Source: Hyphomicrobiales bacterium
GTDB taxonomy: Bacteria; Pseudomonadota; Alphaproteobacteria; Rhizobiales; Xanthobacteraceae
Direction: 5' to 3'
Length of the DNA: 11,741 bases
Assembly: GCA_021730825.1 (NCBI GenBank)
Contig: JAKFYO010000100.1
Coordinates: 1 to 11,741, forward strand
The notes under the pieces were generated by a model that worked only from the letters and a program-made list of their open reading frames with translations, ran no database searches and had not been told where the DNA came from. Shown piece by piece: positions 1 through 6,287 of this stretch. The position numbers and the translations under genes are program-made. The stretch's first letter is position 1, and each line of letters starts with the position of its first letter.

Positions 1-1
1 C

Positions 2-292
2 ATGAGTACGATCTGGTCGAAGTCGCGGATGATGGAGGTCTATCTCAACATCGCGGAGTGGGGCCCGGACGGCGAATTCGGGATCGAGGCGGCGGCCCGC
101 CGGGCTTTCAGGAAAAGCGCGCGGGATCTTTCCGCCGAGGAAGCGGCACTGCTCGCGGGCGCCTTGCCAAATCCACTGATCCGTGACCCGCGAAGGGCAG
201 GACCACAGCTTTCTCGCGCGGCTAACGCCCGGCTCAGGATTGCCGGAAACAATGGCCCTGCTGCCGTTTCCTGCGTGATTCCAAGGCGCTAG
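2..292 (+). CDS. mtgA: Monofunctional peptidoglycan glycosyltransferase MtgA, C-terminal part (5' end outside window)
   Basis: This is the last 96 codons of a gene that begins before the window. The first ATG in view is internal: the protein already reads like the middle of a GT51 domain. It shows the helix and motif [13 protein letters not shown], then [11 protein letters not shown], then [16 protein letters not shown], which are hallmarks of the family 51 glycosyltransferase fold. MtgA polymerises lipid II into glycan strands at the inner membrane without a transpeptidase domain. The stop soon after the LPNP motif, with no following domain, favours monofunctional MtgA over a class A penicillin-binding protein. 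The N-terminal membrane anchor and catalytic glutamates are not visible. Confidence in the family is high; the mono- versus bifunctional call rests on the early stop. Confidence 0.9.
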   Translation: MSTIWSKSRMMEVYLNIAEWGPDGEFGIEAAARRAFRKSARDLSAEEAALLAGALPNPLIRDPRRAGPQLSRAANARLRIAGNNGPAAVSCVIPRR

Positions 293-302
293 AAGTAGCT
301 AG

Positions 303-337
303 CCGGGCCCAAATCAATCCTCTATAAGCCCGGGCTT
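303..337 (+). promoter_or_regulatory. Palindrome and TATAAG box upstream of rpmF
   Basis: The 101-base gap between mtgA and rpmF holds a perfect 12-bp palindrome AAGCCCGGGCTT (326-337). It is immediately preceded by and overlaps TATAAG (323-328), a fair -10 box. CCGGGC at 304-309 can also pair with GCCCGG at 328-333. I see no good -35 hexamer at the right spacing. The element could be a promoter/operator for rpmF or a weak terminator for mtgA; the sequence alone does not decide. Confidence 0.3.
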
Positions 338-393
338 CCAGACAGACTTTTCCGGCCCCGTCTCCAGACTGTGGGCCGCTTTCGGAGACGAAA

Positions 394-579
394 ATGGCCG
401 TTCCCAAGCGAAAAACCTCGCCCTCGCGCCGCGGCATGCGCCGCTCGGCCGATGCCCTGAAGTCGGATGCCTATGTCGAAGACAAGGATTCCGGCGAGCT
501 GCGCCGTCCGCATCACATGGACCTGAAGACCGGCATGTATAAAGGCCGCCAGGTTCTGAAGAAGAAGACCGAAAACTAA
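394..579 (+). CDS. rpmF: 50S ribosomal protein bL32
   Basis: The 61-residue product starts [18 protein letters not shown], the classic L32 N-terminus, and is strongly basic. It binds 23S rRNA in the large ribosomal subunit near the peptidyl transferase region. Its length matches alphaproteobacterial L32 proteins. The zinc-binding cysteines of some L32 forms are absent, so this is the C-minus type. A GGAG Shine-Dalgarno sequence lies just before the ATG (ttcggagacgaaa). The next gene follows after 40 bases on the same strand and may be cotranscribed. Identification is very secure. Confidence 0.98.
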   Translation: MAVPKRKTSPSRRGMRRSADALKSDAYVEDKDSGELRRPHHMDLKTGMYKGRQVLKKKTEN

Positions 580-619
580 TCCAGGGTAATCACCAGCAGC
601 ACACCGGAGAGAGCCGATC

Positions 620-1021
620 ATGGTCGCATTTCCGCTGCTGCTGATTTCGTTCGCGATCTACAACATGATCGCGTTCCTCTGGAGCGGCACGTCCTGGACC
701 GCGGCATTGTTTTCGGTCCGGATGCCTTCCGGTGCCGACTGGGCGATCTCGGTCGGCGATCTTCTGATCGCGTTCTCGCTCTTTATTCTGTTTTTTGAAG
801 TGCTGAAGGCCGCGCGCAACACTGCGCGGTCGATCTTCGATCACGTGCTGTCCACGCTGATCTTCATCGGCGCGCTGGTGGAGTTTCTGTTGGTGGCGGA
901 AGCCGGCACATCCACTTTCGCGATCTTGCTTATGATCGCGCTGGTCGACGTATTGGGCGGCTGGTCGGTCGCGGTGCGTACGGCACGGCGCGACTTCTCG
1001 ATCGATCCTCAGGCCACCTGA
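620..1021 (+). CDS. Small four-helix membrane protein of unknown function
   Basis: I do not recognise the family. The 133-residue product has four hydrophobic stretches, at about residues 3-21, 41-63, 76-93 and 97-118. A short basic loop (KAARNTAR, 63-70) and a charged tail (RTARRDFSIDP) follow helices two and four. It should be an integral inner-membrane protein with little soluble mass and no visible catalytic motif. A strong purine-rich ribosome binding site (ggagagag) precedes the ATG at good spacing. It lies 40 bases downstream of rpmF and may share its transcript. It converges with the next minus-strand gene, with one base between the stop codons. The ORF is very probably real; its role is unknown. 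Confidence 0.75.
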   Translation: MVAFPLLLISFAIYNMIAFLWSGTSWTAALFSVRMPSGADWAISVGDLLIAFSLFILFFEVLKAARNTARSIFDHVLSTLIFIGALVEFLLVAEAGTSTFAILLMIALVDVLGGWSVAVRTARRDFSIDPQAT

Positions 1022-1022
1022 T

Positions 1023-1292
1023 TCAAGCGACGTAATTCAGCTTCTGGCCCCTCGGGCGGTAAGCGAGCGCATCGGCTATCGTAGTGCGATAGTTCTTTGC
1101 GCCCACTTCCGGTTTCTCGCGACGCTTGGCGCGATAGTGCGAGAAGCCGTTCACATTGGCCGAGAGTTGCGTCACGAAGGCAGCATTGGCGAGCGCATAA
1201 CCACGAGCGCGATCGTCCACGGTTACGGTTAACGGGACCAAGGCCCGGCACTCGCTCTTTTCTTCCGTCTGTACCTGCACTTCGAATTTCAT
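1023..1292 (-). CDS. Short hypothetical protein, 89 residues
   Basis: I do not recognise this product. It starts MKFEVQVQTEEKSECRALVPL and has a polar, basic C-terminal half containing HYRAKRREKPEVGAKNYR. It has no signal peptide or membrane helix and a single cysteine. Codon choice has the G/C-rich third positions of neighbouring genes, favouring this frame over overlapping ORFs in other frames of the same stretch. The ribosome binding site is weak (a gagacg-like stretch). The N-terminal half has an alternating beta-like pattern (FEVQVQT, VPLTVTVDD), so a small beta-sheet domain is possible, but this is inference. It converges with the membrane protein gene, leaving one base between stops. 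Confidence 0.6.
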   Translation of the reverse strand: MKFEVQVQTEEKSECRALVPLTVTVDDRARGYALANAAFVTQLSANVNGFSHYRAKRREKPEVGAKNYRTTIADALAYRPRGQKLNYVA

Positions 1293-1463
1293 GACACGTC
1301 TCTGAATGGGACAACGTTTTCGGTTCTGCTTCGTTCAGTGCAAGCGCCGAACCAGCGGTAACGTCCCGTTAAGGATCACGGCGAAGACGAGGCCATCAGT
1401 GACCCGGCATTAAGCGCTCACGCGTTATCGCTCTGCCCAAGAAAAAAGACGGGGAAGCGAACA

Positions 1464-2477
1464 GTGGTTGTGCCGACGCGCTCAGCGCGCCTGATGCCTA
1501 TTCTCGGTGAGGACAAGCCGATCACCGCCCCGATGCTGTCGCCGGAGCGCATCGCCTCCGTGCTGTTTGCGAGCGGCGAGGCGGCCTATTCCTGGAACTG
1601 CGCGACCGACGTGCTGGAATGGAGCGGCAATGCGCCTTCCATTCTGAACGTCATTTCCACCGGGCAGATTGCTTCGGGCAACGCTTACGCAGCGCTGCTT
1701 TCTCCCGAAAGCACACAGAACCGCTACGACGCCGTATTCCGCGATCAGCGCAAGGATCCGGGCGTCGGCGTTATGTATGAAATTCGTTACGCACTGAAGC
1801 AGACGGTGCCCGGCCAGATTTGCTGGATCGAGGATGTCGGCCGCTGGTTTGCGGGCGCGGACGGCAAGCCCGCGCGGGCCGACGGCATCGTGCGGAATAT
1901 CACGGAGCGGCATCGCCGCGAGCAGGAGCTTGCGCGGTTATCCGAATCCGACCCGCTCACCGGCGGCCTCAACCGCACGGTGCTGACCAAGGCGATTGCG
2001 GAAGAGTTCGAGAGCGCCGCGAAATTCAAGACGAGCTTCGGCTTTATCGTCGCCGCCATCGACGATCTCGCTTATTGCAATCAGTCCTATGGCTTCGGTG
2101 TCGGCGATCAGGCGATCGCTGCGATTGCGGAGCGGCTACGCACACATAAACGCGGCAAGGACCTAATCGGCCGCTTCTCGGACAACAAGTTCGGCATCGT
2201 GCTGCACGAATGCACGCTGGAGGATTTGTTCATCGCGGGCAATCGCTTCGTAAGCGCGGTGCGCGAGGCGCCGTTTGAAACGTCCGCGGGGCCGCTCGCG
2301 ATGTCGGTAACCGCAGGCGGCGTGGTCGCGCCGCGTTATGGGCGCGATACCGGCGAAATTCTCGCGCACGCGAATATCGCGCTCGAGCAGGCGAAGGCCG
2401 CTGGTAAGGGTAGCTTTGCCGATTATCAGCCGCCGCGCGTTGCGCCGCAGGATTCGGAAAACAAAAAAGCCGGGTAA
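1464..2477 (+). CDS. PAS-like and degenerate GGDEF domain protein, no EAL domain
   Basis: A 337-residue protein with a PAS-like sensor region at about 33-150 (ending DGIVRNITERHRREQEL, typical of PAS/PAC ends). A GGDEF-fold domain follows at about 160-320, starting SDPLTGGLNR. The signature loop is SDNKF (239-243) instead of GG(D/E)EF. The first metal-binding aspartate is replaced as well (A198-I-D200 where active enzymes have D-x-D). It is therefore unlikely to make cyclic di-GMP. An RxxD motif like the inhibitory site is kept (R230, D233), so nucleotide binding or a regulatory role is possible. Related rhizobial proteins, as I recall them, carry a C-terminal EAL phosphodiesterase domain; here the protein stops after a short proline-rich tail. 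The start is a GTG with GGGGAAG upstream; ATG at 1494 is an alternative. Confidence 0.85.
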   Translation: MVVPTRSARLMPILGEDKPITAPMLSPERIASVLFASGEAAYSWNCATDVLEWSGNAPSILNVISTGQIASGNAYAALLSPESTQNRYDAVFRDQRKDPGVGVMYEIRYALKQTVPGQICWIEDVGRWFAGADGKPARADGIVRNITERHRREQELARLSESDPLTGGLNRTVLTKAIAEEFESAAKFKTSFGFIVAAIDDLAYCNQSYGFGVGDQAIAAIAERLRTHKRGKDLIGRFSDNKFGIVLHECTLEDLFIAGNRFVSAVREAPFETSAGPLAMSVTAGGVVAPRYGRDTGEILAHANIALEQAKAAGKGSFADYQPPRVAPQDSENKKAG

Positions 2478-2491
2478 AGGCCCGGCTTTTT
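2464..2491. terminator. Bidirectional intrinsic terminator between the GGDEF gene and phaR
   Basis: A perfect 11-bp stem AAAAAGCCGGG (2464-2474) / CCCGGCTTTTT (2481-2491) with a 6-base loop TAAAGG. The T-run after the GC stem on the plus strand and the matching run of As (Ts on the minus strand) make it work in both directions. It therefore serves both the GGDEF gene and phaR. The GGDEF stop codon is the first three bases of the loop. Confidence 0.9.
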
Positions 2492-2511
2492 CTTTATCCC
2501 TATCAGATCGC

Positions 2512-3072
2512 TTATTCGCCGATCTTATCCAGCTTCTTCTGCATCTCGGAGACCTGACGCTTGAGCGCGTCGATGTCGTCGCCCGCGGCTTCTGTCGCAG
2601 GAGCGTTCGCGACATTCTCCTTCGCGGTCGGCAAGAACATCGTGAATGCGCGCTGGAACATCTCCATGTTGCGCTTCACCTGTTCGTCGAAAGCGCCGAA
2701 GCCCGGAACGTTGAAAGTCTTGCCCATCTGTTCGCGAAACTTTTCCTGCTCCTGCGTGAAGCTCGAGAGCGAGCTTTCGAGATAGCGCGGGACGAGAAGT
2801 TGCATCGAGTCGCCATAGAAGCGGATGAGCTGGCGCAGGAAATTGATGGGAAGCAGGTTCTGCCCGCCTTTGCCTTCCTGCTCGAAAATGATCTGGGTCA
2901 GGACCGAGCGGGTGATTTCTTCGCCGGTCTTCGCGTCATAGACCACGAAGTCTTCGCCTGACTTCACCATGACGGCGAGGTCTTCCAGCGTTACGTAGGC
3001 GCTGGTGCCCGTGTTGTAGAGCCGCCGGTTGGCGTATTTTTTGATCGTTACCGGTTCTTGCGGCTTGGCCAT
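2512..3072 (-). CDS. phaR: Polyhydroxyalkanoate synthesis repressor PhaR
   Basis: A 186-residue regulator. Residues 9-69 form the PHB/PHA accumulation regulator DNA-binding domain, with the hallmark TIKKYANRRLYNT and YVTLEDLA. Residues from about 72 to 111 form the second PHB-accumulation domain (LLPINFLRQLIRFYGDSM, then VPRYLESSLSSF). The C-terminus (about 166-186, DALKRQVSEMQKKLDKI) has heptad spacing and is probably a short coiled coil. In characterised relatives (Paracoccus, Rhodobacter, rhizobia) PhaR represses phasin and PHA genes and is released by binding PHA granules, coupling granule formation to expression. It diverges from phaA, a common arrangement. GGGAG lies about 9 bases before the ATG. 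I see no convincing CTGC-N3/4-GCAG operator nearby. Confidence 0.96.
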   Translation of the reverse strand: MAKPQEPVTIKKYANRRLYNTGTSAYVTLEDLAVMVKSGEDFVVYDAKTGEEITRSVLTQIIFEQEGKGGQNLLPINFLRQLIRFYGDSMQLLVPRYLESSLSSFTQEQEKFREQMGKTFNVPGFGAFDEQVKRNMEMFQRAFTMFLPTAKENVANAPATEAAGDDIDALKRQVSEMQKKLDKIGE

Positions 3073-3176
3073 GAACTAACTCCCTACGCTTACGCAGCGT
3101 TTCCCCCGCTGAACGTCCAAAAGACTAGGGCCTTTTCCGCACTGCGGCTACCGCTTTGTGCAATGCCGGTAAACGA

Positions 3177-3210
3177 ATGACGCAGAGCAGCATTAAGCCT
3201 ATAAAGGCTT
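3177..3210 (+). promoter_or_regulatory. Candidate phaA promoter with dyad over the -10 box
   Basis: ATGACG (3177-3182, four of six matches to TTGACA) is followed after 17 bases by TATAAA (3200-3205, five of six matches to TATAAT). The -10 box sits inside a perfect inverted repeat AAGCCT-ATAA-AGGCTT (3195-3210). A start of transcription near 3212 would give a leader of roughly 84 bases before phaA. The dyad position is what an operator for a repressor would look like; which protein would bind is not shown. Confidence 0.5.
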
Positions 3211-3295
3211 GGCAGTAGCCGGGTGCCGGGGTCCAATGCGTCCCCACGCCGGCGAAAAGTCAGCGAAAAACAAGGCGAATGGTGAGGAGCAGGAA

Positions 3296-4474
3296 ATGGC
3301 GGACGGAGTAGTCATTGTCGGTGCAGCGCGTACCCCGGTCGGAGCTTTCAACGGCACGCTCGCAGGCACGCCGGCGCACGAACTCGGAAAAGTTGCGATC
3401 CAGGCCGCGCTGAAACGCGCGGGCGTGGAACCAGGACAGGTTTCGGAACTCATTTTCGGTCAGGTGCTGACCGCGGCGCAGGGCATGAACCCGGCGCGTC
3501 AGGCGTCGAAGGCCGCGGGCCTTCCAAACGAGACGCCGGCGTGGCTCGTGAACCAAGTGTGCGGTTCGGGTTTGCGCACGGTGGCGCTCGGCTATCAGTC
3601 GATCATGAACGGTGACAGCGAGATCGTTATCGCCGGCGGTCAGGAGTCGATGTCGAACTCGGTGCACGCGGCGCATTTGCGCTCGGGCCATCGCATGGGC
3701 GACGTGAAATTCATCGACACCATGATCAAGGACGGCCTCTGGGACGTCTTCAACGGCTATCACATGGGCGGCACTGCGGAGAACGTCGCGAAGCAGTGGC
3801 AGATCACGCGCCAGCAGCAGGACGAATTCGCAGTTGCATCGCAGAACAAAGCAGAAGCTGCGAAGAAAGCCGGCAAGTTCAAGGACGAGATCGCGGCTGT
3901 AACGATCGCCTCGAAGAAGGGCGATATCGTCTTCGATACCGACGAATATATTCGTGACGGTGCTACGATCGACGCCATGACCAAGCTGAAACCCGCCTTC
4001 GACAAGGAAGGCACGGTGACCGCAGCGAACGCTTCCGGCATCAACGACGGGGCTGCCGCGCTCGTGCTCATGAAAGAGAGCGAAGCGAAAAAGCAGAACA
4101 AGAAGATCATCGCACGCATCGCGTCCTGGGCGCAGGCGGGCGTCGATCCTTCGATCATGGGAACCGGTCCGATCCCGGCGTCGCGCGCGGCGCTGAAGAA
4201 GGCCGGATGGAACGTGCAGGATCTCGATCTCGTGGAGGCGAACGAAGCCTTCGCGGCGCAGGCTTGCGCGGTGAACAAGGACATGGGCTGGGACACGGCC
4301 AAGGTGAATGTGAACGGCGGGGCCATTGCGATCGGCCATCCGATCGGTGCGTCGGGCGCACGCGTTTTGGTCACCCTTCTGCATGAAATGGAGCGCCGCG
4401 GCGCGAAGAAGGGCCTTTCCACGCTCTGCATCGGCGGCGGCATGGGCATCGCCCTCTGCGTCGAGCGTGCGTAA
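3296..4474 (+). CDS. phaA: Acetyl-CoA acetyltransferase (beta-ketothiolase) PhaA
   Basis: Condenses two acetyl-CoA to acetoacetyl-CoA, the first step of PHB synthesis; it also works in reverse in ketone and fatty acid metabolism. I chose the ATG at 3296 because the 392-residue product has standard thiolase length, begins MADGVVIVGAARTPVG, and has GAGGAGCAGGAA just upstream. An in-frame start at 3209 would add 29 atypical residues. All catalytic residues fall exactly at the Zoogloea thiolase positions: Cys89 (NQVCGSGLRT), His348 (IGHPIGASGAR) and Cys378 (CIGGGMGIA). It is cytosolic and normally a homotetramer. Its neighbours phaR and phaB support a biosynthetic role. Two hairpins follow the stop. 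Confidence 0.97.
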   Translation: MADGVVIVGAARTPVGAFNGTLAGTPAHELGKVAIQAALKRAGVEPGQVSELIFGQVLTAAQGMNPARQASKAAGLPNETPAWLVNQVCGSGLRTVALGYQSIMNGDSEIVIAGGQESMSNSVHAAHLRSGHRMGDVKFIDTMIKDGLWDVFNGYHMGGTAENVAKQWQITRQQQDEFAVASQNKAEAAKKAGKFKDEIAAVTIASKKGDIVFDTDEYIRDGATIDAMTKLKPAFDKEGTVTAANASGINDGAAALVLMKESEAKKQNKKIIARIASWAQAGVDPSIMGTGPIPASRAALKKAGWNVQDLDLVEANEAFAAQACAVNKDMGWDTAKVNVNGGAIAIGHPIGASGARVLVTLLHEMERRGAKKGLSTLCIGGGMGIALCVERA

Positions 4475-4475
4475 G

Positions 4476-4495
4476 ACGCAGCAAATAGGCTGCGT
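4476..4495 (+). other. Hairpin directly after phaA stop
   Basis: Perfect 7-bp inverted repeat ACGCAGC (4476-4482) / GCTGCGT (4489-4495) around the loop AAATAG, starting two bases after the phaA stop codon. No T-run follows, so it is not a standard intrinsic terminator by itself. It could protect the 3' end of the phaA message or help termination together with the next hairpin. Confidence 0.5.
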
Positions 4496-4533
4496 TGAGC
4501 GCCAATAAGCCGAAGGTTCTAAAAATAATTGCG

Positions 4534-4558
4534 AAGCCCGGCCTTGTGCCGGGCTTTT
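4534..4558 (+). terminator. Intrinsic terminator between phaA and phaB
   Basis: A 9-bp perfect stem AAGCCCGGC (4534-4542) / GCCGGGCTT (4548-4556), loop CTTGT, with a short run of four Ts (4555-4558). It is GC-rich and should stop or reduce transcription from phaA. The T-run is short, so some readthrough to phaB is possible. Confidence 0.75.
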
Positions 4559-4627
4559 GCGTCTTACAAGCTAGCGATCGGTGAACGGCTGGAGCCAACC
4601 GGCCGCAGGGAAATAGGGAGAGTTTTC

Positions 4628-5353
4628 ATGGCACGCGTTGCGTTGGTTTCCGGCGGCACCCGCGGGATTGGGGCCGCCATTTCAAAAGGTCTGAAGGCTG
4701 CGGGATACAAAGTTGCTGCGAACTACGCGGGCAACGACGAAGCCGCCGCGAAATTCAAAAGCGAGACAGGCATCAACGTCTATAAGTGGGACGTAAGCTC
4801 GTTCGACGCCTGCTCCGAAGGCATCAAGAAAGTCGAAGCCGAACTCGGGCCGGTCGAGGTGCTCGTGAACAACGCAGGCATCACGCGCGACGCGATGCTT
4901 CACCGCATGACCGCCGATCAGTGGAACGCGGTGATTACGACAAACCTCAACTCGCTCTTCAATATGTGCCGCCCGGTAATCGAAGGCATGCGCGCACGCA
5001 AATTCGGCCGCATCGTCAATATCTCTTCGATCAACGGCCAGAAGGGTCAGATGGGCCAGACCAATTACTCGGCCGCGAAGGCCGGCGATATCGGCTTTAC
5101 GAAAGCGCTGGCGCAGGAATCCGCGAAGGCCGGCATCACCGTGAATGCGATCTGCCCCGGCTACATCAACACCGAAATGGTGCAGGCAGTGCCGAAAGAC
5201 GTACTCGAGAAGAGCATCCTGCCTGCGATTCCGGTCGGGCGTCTCGGCGAGCCGGAAGAAATCGCGCGCTGCGTGGTGTTTCTTGCGGGCGACGACGCGG
5301 GCTTCATCACCGGCTCGACATTGACGGTGAACGGCGCGCAATACATTACGTAA
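4628..5353 (+). CDS. phaB: NADPH-dependent acetoacetyl-CoA reductase PhaB
   Basis: A classical short-chain dehydrogenase that reduces acetoacetyl-CoA to (R)-3-hydroxybutyryl-CoA, the monomer for PHB synthase. From the ATG at 4628 the product has 241 residues, the usual PhaB length, and GGGAG lies just upstream (atagggagagttttc). An upstream in-frame start at 4529 is rejected: it would begin within the terminator hairpin and add unrelated residues. Visible motifs are the nucleotide-binding GGTRGIGA (9-16), NNAGITRD (81-88), and the catalytic Ser134, Tyr147 and Lys151 in NISSINGQKGQ and NYSAAK. The NISSINGQKGQ stretch separates PhaB from the FabG ketoreductases it resembles. It lies 153 bases after phaA, beyond a terminator, so it may have its own promoter; I could not identify one. 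Confidence 0.95.
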   Translation: MARVALVSGGTRGIGAAISKGLKAAGYKVAANYAGNDEAAAKFKSETGINVYKWDVSSFDACSEGIKKVEAELGPVEVLVNNAGITRDAMLHRMTADQWNAVITTNLNSLFNMCRPVIEGMRARKFGRIVNISSINGQKGQMGQTNYSAAKAGDIGFTKALAQESAKAGITVNAICPGYINTEMVQAVPKDVLEKSILPAIPVGRLGEPEEIARCVVFLAGDDAGFITGSTLTVNGAQYIT

Positions 5354-5356
5354 GAG

Positions 5357-6238
5357 ATGAACTCATCTTCTGCGCAAACGGCGGCGACGCTTACCGGGCT
5401 CGCCGCCGTTTTCATGTGGTCGTTCCTGTCTTTGCTGACGGTCGCGTCAGGAACGATGCCGCCGTTTCAGCTTGCGGCGATTACATTTTCAATCGGCGGC
5501 TTGATCGGTATCGCAAGCTGGGCATGGAGGCCGCAAGCGGCGCGCTCGCTGAAGCAGCCGCTTGTGGTGTGGTTGCTCGGCGTCGGCGGGTTGTTCGGTT
5601 ACCACGCGCTTTATTTTATAGCGCTCAGGCTTGCGCCGCCTGCGGAGGCGCAACTTTTCAATTATCTCTGGCCGCTTCTGATCGTTCTCTTCTCGGCGTT
5701 TCTGCCGAACGAGAAACTGAAATCGCATCACATTCTAGGCGTGCTGCTCGGTCTTGCAGGCACACTCGTTCTGATCGCAGGCATGCGCGGTGTCGAGATC
5801 AGGCAGGAATATATTGTCGGGTATGTTTGCGCGCTCGGTGCCGCGCTTGCGTGGTCAAGTTATTCGGTGCTGTCGCGTCCGTTCAAGAATGTGCCAAGCG
5901 ATGCAGTGGCAGGATTTTGCCTCGCGACAGCGGCGCTTTCGTTCGTTTGTCACTTGTTGTTTGAGCAAACAGTCTGGCCTGCGGGCACAGTGCAGTGGCT
6001 TAGTATTCTCGCGCTTGGAATCTTCCCGGTCGGTCTCGCGTTCTATGCATGGGATCGCGGCGTGAAGTTCGGCGACATCCGCGCGCTGGGAGCCGCATCG
6101 TATGCGGCGCCGTTGCTCTCGACGATTTTTCTGGTGCTTGCGGGCTATGCCGAGCCGCGCTGGTCGCTCGGATTTGCGGCGGTCCTGATTTCGCTCGGCG
6201 GCGTCGTTGCGGCGAAAGAAATGTTCTTTAAAAAGTAG
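5357..6238 (+). CDS. EamA/DMT-superfamily transporter, YddG-like
   Basis: A 293-residue integral membrane protein with about ten hydrophobic segments arranged as two EamA repeats (roughly 10-142 and 152-290), the normal layout of drug/metabolite transporters. The segment PAEAQLFNYLWPLLIVLFSA (95-114) resembles the region that marks the YddG-type aromatic amino acid exporter group, so export of amino acids or similar metabolites is a reasonable guess; the substrate is not shown. The ATG lies three bases after the phaB stop, with no clear ribosome binding site except AAGAG overlapping the stop region. Translation is therefore probably coupled to phaB. The functional link to PHA metabolism is unclear; shared transcription may be coincidental. 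Confidence 0.9.
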   Translation: MNSSSAQTAATLTGLAAVFMWSFLSLLTVASGTMPPFQLAAITFSIGGLIGIASWAWRPQAARSLKQPLVVWLLGVGGLFGYHALYFIALRLAPPAEAQLFNYLWPLLIVLFSAFLPNEKLKSHHILGVLLGLAGTLVLIAGMRGVEIRQEYIVGYVCALGAALAWSSYSVLSRPFKNVPSDAVAGFCLATAALSFVCHLLFEQTVWPAGTVQWLSILALGIFPVGLAFYAWDRGVKFGDIRALGAASYAAPLLSTIFLVLAGYAEPRWSLGFAAVLISLGGVVAAKEMFFKK

Positions 6239-6287
6239 GCGGACAATCTTGTCCGAAAACCGGTTCCCACTTTTCGGGATTGTCCGC
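6239..6287. repeat. REP-like interspersed palindrome (Rhizobiales type)
   Basis: Outer arms GCGGACAATC (6239-6248) and GATTGTCCGC (6278-6287) are perfect 10-bp inverted repeats. Inner arms CCGAAAA (6253-6259) and TTTTCGG (6271-6277) extend the stem after a four-base bulge, leaving an 11-base loop CCGGTTCCCAC. The core around AAACCGGTTCCCACTTTTCG matches, from memory, a very common intergenic palindrome of rhizobial genomes. It fills the whole gap between the convergent transporter and cupin genes, and its last base is the last base of the cupin stop codon. Lacking a T-run, it is better called a repeat than a terminator, although a transcript would fold strongly. Confidence 0.8.

Noticed and set aside
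2338..2961. Plus-strand open frame overlapping the GGDEF gene end, terminator and phaR
   Set aside because: It runs through a strong terminator and antisense to phaR, with no domain signal.
3086..3100. Inverted repeat ACGCT-TACGC-AGCGT in the phaR leader as an autoregulatory operator
   Set aside because: Arms are only five bases, which is expected by chance at this scale, and it does not match the reported PhaR site.
3260..4384. Long open reading frame (374 codons) antisense to phaA
   Set aside because: It is a shadow of the GC-rich phaA gene: arginine/histidine-rich and low in recognisable motifs. The sense frame has all thiolase catalytic residues.
4786..5964. Long plus-strand open frame (392 codons) spanning phaB and the transporter
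   Set aside because: Out of frame with two secure genes, extremely arginine-rich and without domains; an artefact of high GC content.
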